A stretch of 64,000 nucleotides of DNA from Lentisalinibacter orientalis (lineage in GTDB: Bacteria > Pseudomonadota > Gammaproteobacteria > Steroidobacterales > Woeseiaceae): NCBI RefSeq assembly GCF_040706535.1, contig NZ_JAPDRJ010000001.1:1364001-1428000 (forward strand). The letters are read 5' to 3'. Under the pieces are notes generated by a model. The model saw nothing but the letters and a program-made list of their open reading frames with translations. It ran no database searches and had not been told where the DNA came from. Below are positions 57,684 to 64,000 of the stretch, in pieces (the first letter of the stretch is position 1; every line of letters begins with the position of its first letter). Made by a program: the position numbers and the translations under genes.

Positions 57684-57962
57684 GGGTACCTGTGGGGAAA
57701 ATGTGAATGTAAGGCTTGCAAATTCGGCCGCGAAGGGTTCAAATTAACCCCAGTTCGCTGCGACAGCCGTCGCACCTGCCAGAATTCGCTACCACCAAAT
57801 CTCAAGAGAAGCCGCACAAGACCGGCGAGAAAGCTGCGACATATTGCCTGATCGGGAAGGCGCCGTCACCTGCCCGGTCCGGTGCCGAAAGAAATATGCG
57901 CCGTCGGGGTAGCTCCGACTCTGGACACTGAATCATTCGATGCTGCGGGGAGGTTAACAGCG
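57684..57962. other. Divergent rhlB-trxA intergenic region
   Basis: 279 bases holding the promoters of both units. TTGCAA is present at about 57716, and GGGGAGG provides the trxA ribosome site. No gene is supported inside. The composition is slightly AT-richer than neighbours, as expected for a promoter region. Confidence 0.5.
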
Positions 57963-58285
57963 GTGACTGACCAGATCGTTCATACGAGTGACGCGACGTT
58001 CGAGCAGGACGTGCTGCAGTCGGATCGTCCGGTGTTGCTGGACTTCTGGGCGGAGTGGTGCGGTCCCTGCAAGATGATCGCGCCGCTGCTCGATGACGTA
58101 TCCGGCGAGTATGGCGATCGATTGAAGGTGGCGAAGATCAACATCGACGAGAATCCTAACACGCCGCCGAAATTCGGGATCCGCAGTATCCCTACCCTGA
58201 TGTTGTTCCGCGACGGAGCAGTGCAGGCGCAGAAAATGGGTGCGATGTCGAAATCGCAACTTGTCGAGTTCTTGGATGCCAATTT

Positions 58286-58289
<4 letters not shown>
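57963..58289 (+). CDS. trxA: Thioredoxin
   Basis: 108 residues from GTG 57963, the usual TrxA length, with GGGGAGG about ten bases upstream. The redox motif WCGPC gives Cys33 and Cys36, in LLDFWAEWCGPCKMIAP. It overlaps the start of rho by four bases (GTGA), so the two are co-translated. A longer in-frame sequence upstream adds no thioredoxin features. Confidence 0.97.
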
Positions 58290-59737
<1,448 letters not shown>

Positions 59738-59744
59738 GGAAGCG

Positions 59745-59778
59745 CTGAGGCGGCGGCGCGCCGCCCGCGCCGCCTCAG
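59745..59778. terminator. Hairpin between rho and moeA
   Basis: CTGAGGCGGCG (59745-59755) pairs perfectly with CGCCGCCTCAG (59768-59778) around a 12-base GC-rich loop. It lies between convergent stops. No T-run, so it is likely a weak bidirectional terminator or stabilising structure. Confidence 0.6.
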
Positions 59779-59780
59779 GG

Positions 59781-60974
59781 TCAGTACAGCCGCCAGCGGT
59801 GCAGTATCACCGGCGTGCCGGCGGCGAAGCGCTCCCGGTCACGGTCCAGCTCGACGAAGCCGGTGGTCCCGGCCAGCGCCGTGAAGTCGCCGGACGTATT
59901 CGTGGGGGCCGGCATCGCCACCAGTGAGCCGTCGGCATCCGTCTCCGCCCGTACCGGCAGGAAGCAGGTCAGCGGCGGGCGGAAAGCGTAATCGGCGCCC
60001 AGCACCGCCGTCTCGACGGTGGGGCCGGTATGGCCCGCGCCGCGCAGCAGCGCCGGCAGCACGTAGCGGCGGAAGCACACCAGCGCGGAGACCGGATTGC
60101 CCGGCAGGGCGAATACCAGCGTCCCTCCGCGGGCGCCGAACCACATCGGTTTGCCCGGCCGCTGACTGACCCGGTGGAAGATCACCTCCACGCCCAGCTC
60201 GGCCAGGATGCCGGGCACGTAATCCGCCTTGCCCTTCGACACACCGCCCGAGAGCAGCAGCAGCGGGTATTCGTCCAGCAGTGCCGCGAGCCGCTCGCGC
60301 ATGAGCTGGGGCTCGTCCCGCAGATGGACGTGGCGGCTGCCGGCATGGCCGTGCCGGAGCAGGGAGGAGAGGATGGCCGGGCCGTTGGAGAGCCGGATCT
60401 CGTGCGCCGCGACCGGCGCCCCGGCGGACACCAGCTCGTTGCCGGTGGAGACGACCGCCGCCGGCGGACGCCGGCCGACGCCGACGGTGGCGAGGCCCTG
60501 CGCGGCCAGCACCGCCACCTCCGGGGCCCCGAGCACGCAGCCCGGCTCCAGCAGCCCCGTGCCGGCAACGTGGTCCGAGCCCCGGCGGTGGATGAACTGG
60601 CCGGGCTCGGGCTCGTAGCCTTCCTCCAGTTCCGCGGTGCCGTCGGTGATGCGGACGCGTTCCACCGGGATCACCGTGTCGGCGCCGGACGGCAGCGCGG
60701 CCCCGGTCATGATCTCGATGCAGGCGGTATCGTCGGCCAGCTCGAGCGGCGGGTCGCCGGCGTGCTGCGTGGCCTGCACCCGCAGGTGCCGGGCGCCCGT
60801 GTGGCGCAGCGCGATACCGTCCATCATGACCCGGTCGAAAGGTGGCTGATCCCGCTCGGCGCAGACGGACGACCGCAGCACCCGGCCGGCGGCTTCCTCC
60901 ACGGCGATGTCTTCGACGCCGTAGTCGGGCAGGGCATCCTCGATGCGCTGCCAGGCTTCGCCGACGGTGATCAT
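59781..60974 (-). CDS. moeA: Molybdopterin molybdotransferase
   Basis: 397 residues. Starts TVGEAWQRIEDALPDYG; the MoeA motifs PPFDRVMMDG, GNELV in STGNELV, LLSGGVSKGKAD and FALPGNPVS are present. It inserts molybdate into molybdopterin to complete the molybdenum cofactor. It is in the same direction as purD, six bases from its stop. Other moa/mob genes are not in view. Confidence 0.96.
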   Translation of the reverse strand: MITVGEAWQRIEDALPDYGVEDIAVEEAAGRVLRSSVCAERDQPPFDRVMMDGIALRHTGARHLRVQATQHAGDPPLELADDTACIEIMTGAALPSGADTVIPVERVRITDGTAELEEGYEPEPGQFIHRRGSDHVAGTGLLEPGCVLGAPEVAVLAAQGLATVGVGRRPPAAVVSTGNELVSAGAPVAAHEIRLSNGPAILSSLLRHGHAGSRHVHLRDEPQLMRERLAALLDEYPLLLLSGGVSKGKADYVPGILAELGVEVIFHRVSQRPGKPMWFGARGGTLVFALPGNPVSALVCFRRYVLPALLRGAGHTGPTVETAVLGADYAFRPPLTCFLPVRAETDADGSLVAMPAPTNTSGDFTALAGTTGFVELDRDRERFAAGTPVILHRWRLY

Positions 60975-60980
60975 GAGGTC

Positions 60981-62285
60981 TTAACCGCCGGCCGCCGCAG
61001 CGGTCTCGCGGGCGATGGCGCGGTGGCCGATGTCCCGGCGGAAACAGGAGCCGTGCCAGCGGATGCAATCGACGCCCCGATAGGCCGAGTCCCGTGCCGC
61101 CGTGACGCTGTCGCCCAGCCCCACGACGCAGAGCACGCGCCCGCCCGCGGTCACCACCCGGTCACCGTCCATGCGCGTGCCGGCATGGAAGACCTTGACG
61201 CCGTCCAGGGCCGCGGCGCGGTCCAGGCCCTCGATGGCATCGCCTTTGGGATAGTCCTCCGGGTAGCCGCCCGCGGCCATCACCACGCCCAGCGAGGCGC
61301 GGGGATCCCACTCGGCCTTCGCGTCGGCCAGGCGGCCTTCCAGCGCGGCCTCGCACAGTTCGACCAGGTCGCTCTGCAGCCGCACCATGATGGGCTGGGT
61401 CTCCGGGTCGCCGAAGCGGCAGTTGAATTCGAGCACCCGCGGCGCGCCGGTCTCGTCGATCATCAGCCCGGCATAGAGGAACCCCAGGTAGTCGACGCCG
61501 TCCGCCGCCAGACCGTCGATGGTGGGCCGGATCACCTCGTCCATGATGCGTCGTTCTATCGCGGGCGTGACCACCGGCGCGGGGGAGTAGGCACCCATGC
61601 CGCCGGTGTTCGGGCCGGTGTCGCCCTCGTCCCGGGCCTTGTGATCCTGGGAGGTGGCCAGCGGCAGGATGTGGCGCCCGTCGGTGATGACGATGAAGCT
61701 CGCCTCTTCGCCCTGCAGGAACTCCTCCACGACGATGCGCCGACCGGCACCGCCGAACGCGCCGGCCTGGAGCATGTCCCGCGCTGCCTCCTCCGCGGCC
61801 GCGACGGTATGGGCCACCACCACGCCCTTGCCGGCGGCGAGACCGTCCGCCTTCACCACCAGCGGCGCGCCCTGCTCGCGAATGTAGTCGAGCGCCGGCG
61901 CCAGTTCGGTGAAGCTCCCGTAGACGGCCGTAGGGATGCGGTGGCGTGCCAGGAAGTCCTTCGTGTAGGCCTTGGAGCCTTCGAGCTTCGCGGCTTCCGC
62001 GCGGGGGCCGAAGCAGCGCAGCCCGGCCTCCGCGAAGCGGTCGACGAGACCCGCGACCAGCGGCACCTCCGGGCCGACGATGGTGAGATCGACGCGCTCC
62101 CGGCGGGCCAGCGCCAGCAGGCCTTCCACGTCGTCCCCTGCCACCGCGGCGTTGCGGACGCCGGGTTCGAGCGCGGTGCCTGCGTTACCCGGCGCGACGA
62201 CGACGTCGTCCACCCTCGGCGAGGCGGCGCATTTCCAGGCCAGCGCGTGCTCGCGCCCGCCGCCGCCCACGATGAGTATCTTCAA
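60981..62285 (-). CDS. purD: Phosphoribosylamine-glycine ligase
   Basis: 434 residues. N-terminal GARS start MKILIVGGGGREHALAW, ATP-grasp region with PLVVKADGLAAGKGV and EFNCRFGDPETQPI. It performs the second step of purine synthesis, joining glycine to phosphoribosylamine. It lies 15 bases downstream of purH, same operon. Confidence 0.97.
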   Translation of the reverse strand: MKILIVGGGGREHALAWKCAASPRVDDVVVAPGNAGTALEPGVRNAAVAGDDVEGLLALARRERVDLTIVGPEVPLVAGLVDRFAEAGLRCFGPRAEAAKLEGSKAYTKDFLARHRIPTAVYGSFTELAPALDYIREQGAPLVVKADGLAAGKGVVVAHTVAAAEEAARDMLQAGAFGGAGRRIVVEEFLQGEEASFIVITDGRHILPLATSQDHKARDEGDTGPNTGGMGAYSPAPVVTPAIERRIMDEVIRPTIDGLAADGVDYLGFLYAGLMIDETGAPRVLEFNCRFGDPETQPIMVRLQSDLVELCEAALEGRLADAKAEWDPRASLGVVMAAGGYPEDYPKGDAIEGLDRAAALDGVKVFHAGTRMDGDRVVTAGGRVLCVVGLGDSVTAARDSAYRGVDCIRWHGSCFRRDIGHRAIARETAAAAGG

Positions 62286-62300
62286 GGCAACTCCTCCGGC

Positions 62301-63848
<1,548 letters not shown>

Positions 63849-63888
63849 CGGCTCTGCTCCCGGTGTGTGTGCTGACGCCGGCGGCCGC

Positions 63889-64000
63889 TCAGCGCAGCAA
63901 CGCGTACGCCTTCAGTTTCTTGCGCAGGGTGCCCCGGTTGATGCCCAGGATCGAGGCGGCCTCGCTCTGGTTGCCGCCGGTGTATTCGAGCACCGTCCTG
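63889..64000 (-). CDS. fis: Fis, C-terminal part (5' end outside window)
   Basis: 37 complete codons of the end are visible: ...[28 protein letters not shown] then a short basic tail and TGA at 63889. This is the helix-turn-helix of Fis, nearly identical in pattern to E. coli [25 protein letters not shown]. Fis is a nucleoid-associated DNA-bending regulator. It stands directly upstream of purH, as in many gammaproteobacteria where dusB-fis precede it. Confidence 0.93.
   Translation of the reverse strand, partial: [36 protein letters not shown]

Noticed and set aside
57882..57962. Longer thioredoxin start upstream of 57963
   Set aside because: The extra 27 codons have no thioredoxin features, and the GTG at 57963 gives the standard 108-residue TrxA with a good ribosome site.

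Overview
The window is a 64 kb chromosomal segment of a GC-rich gammaproteobacterium. The strongest taxonomic signals are three gene orders: rhlB divergent from trxA-rho, a fis-purH-purD block, and plsB, lipA and sohB of gammaproteobacterial type. An early-branching lineage such as Ectothiorhodospiraceae/Chromatiales or Lysobacterales is likely, but this is an inference from gene content. No rRNA, tRNA, CRISPR array, transposase or integrase was seen. Genes are tightly packed, often with 4-base ATGA/GTGA overlaps.

Layout. 1-6.5 kb: an aerotolerance (Bat) operon (moxR end, DUF58, DUF4381, batA, a batB-batC fusion, batD). 6.5-10.8 kb: an Ada-like methyltransferase-regulator, a DMT-family exporter, glyoxalase I, a HAD phosphatase and an alpha/beta hydrolase-like protein. 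11-17.3 kb: an OmpA-family protein, a small ORFan, DUF2797, lipA, sohB and an M48 lipoprotein protease. 17.3-25 kb: a four-gene DNA-repair module (MBL exonuclease, ATP-dependent ligase, Lhr-type helicase, PdeM phosphoesterase), followed by DUF429, a methyltransferase and a small membrane protein. 25-27.2 kb: a LysM L,D-transpeptidase lipoprotein, a short charged protein and a SapC-family protein. 27.5-34.4 kb: an ACC-deaminase-like PLP enzyme, an orphan phage tail sheath, a hot-dog thioesterase and a fused 5-oxoprolinase/hydantoinase. 34.8-41.6 kb: a sodium:solute symporter, two overlapping DUF697 GTPases, an alkyltransferase-like protein, a small hydrolase, a lipoprotein and two unknowns. 41.6-46.6 kb: wrbA, a CPBP protease, a serine hydrolase, a macrodomain protein and a small-protein cluster. 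46.6-51.6 kb: a trehalose cluster on the minus strand (otsB, GH15, otsA, glk), divergent from plsB. 51.6-64 kb: plsB, trhO, a YdcH-like protein, cysQ, rhlB, trxA, rho, moeA, purD, purH and the 3' end of fis.

Two features recur across the window. Four intergenic regions (8.4, 10.8, 27.3 and 34.5 kb) are built from the same palindromic modules, and in five genes the terminal TAG stop is itself the first triplet of the repeat. Separately, about eight genes have a TANNNT hexamer 6-9 bases before ATG and no Shine-Dalgarno sequence, which suggests leaderless transcripts. Several coding regions also carry in-frame 12- or 15-bp tandem repeats, mostly in N-terminal tails or linkers.
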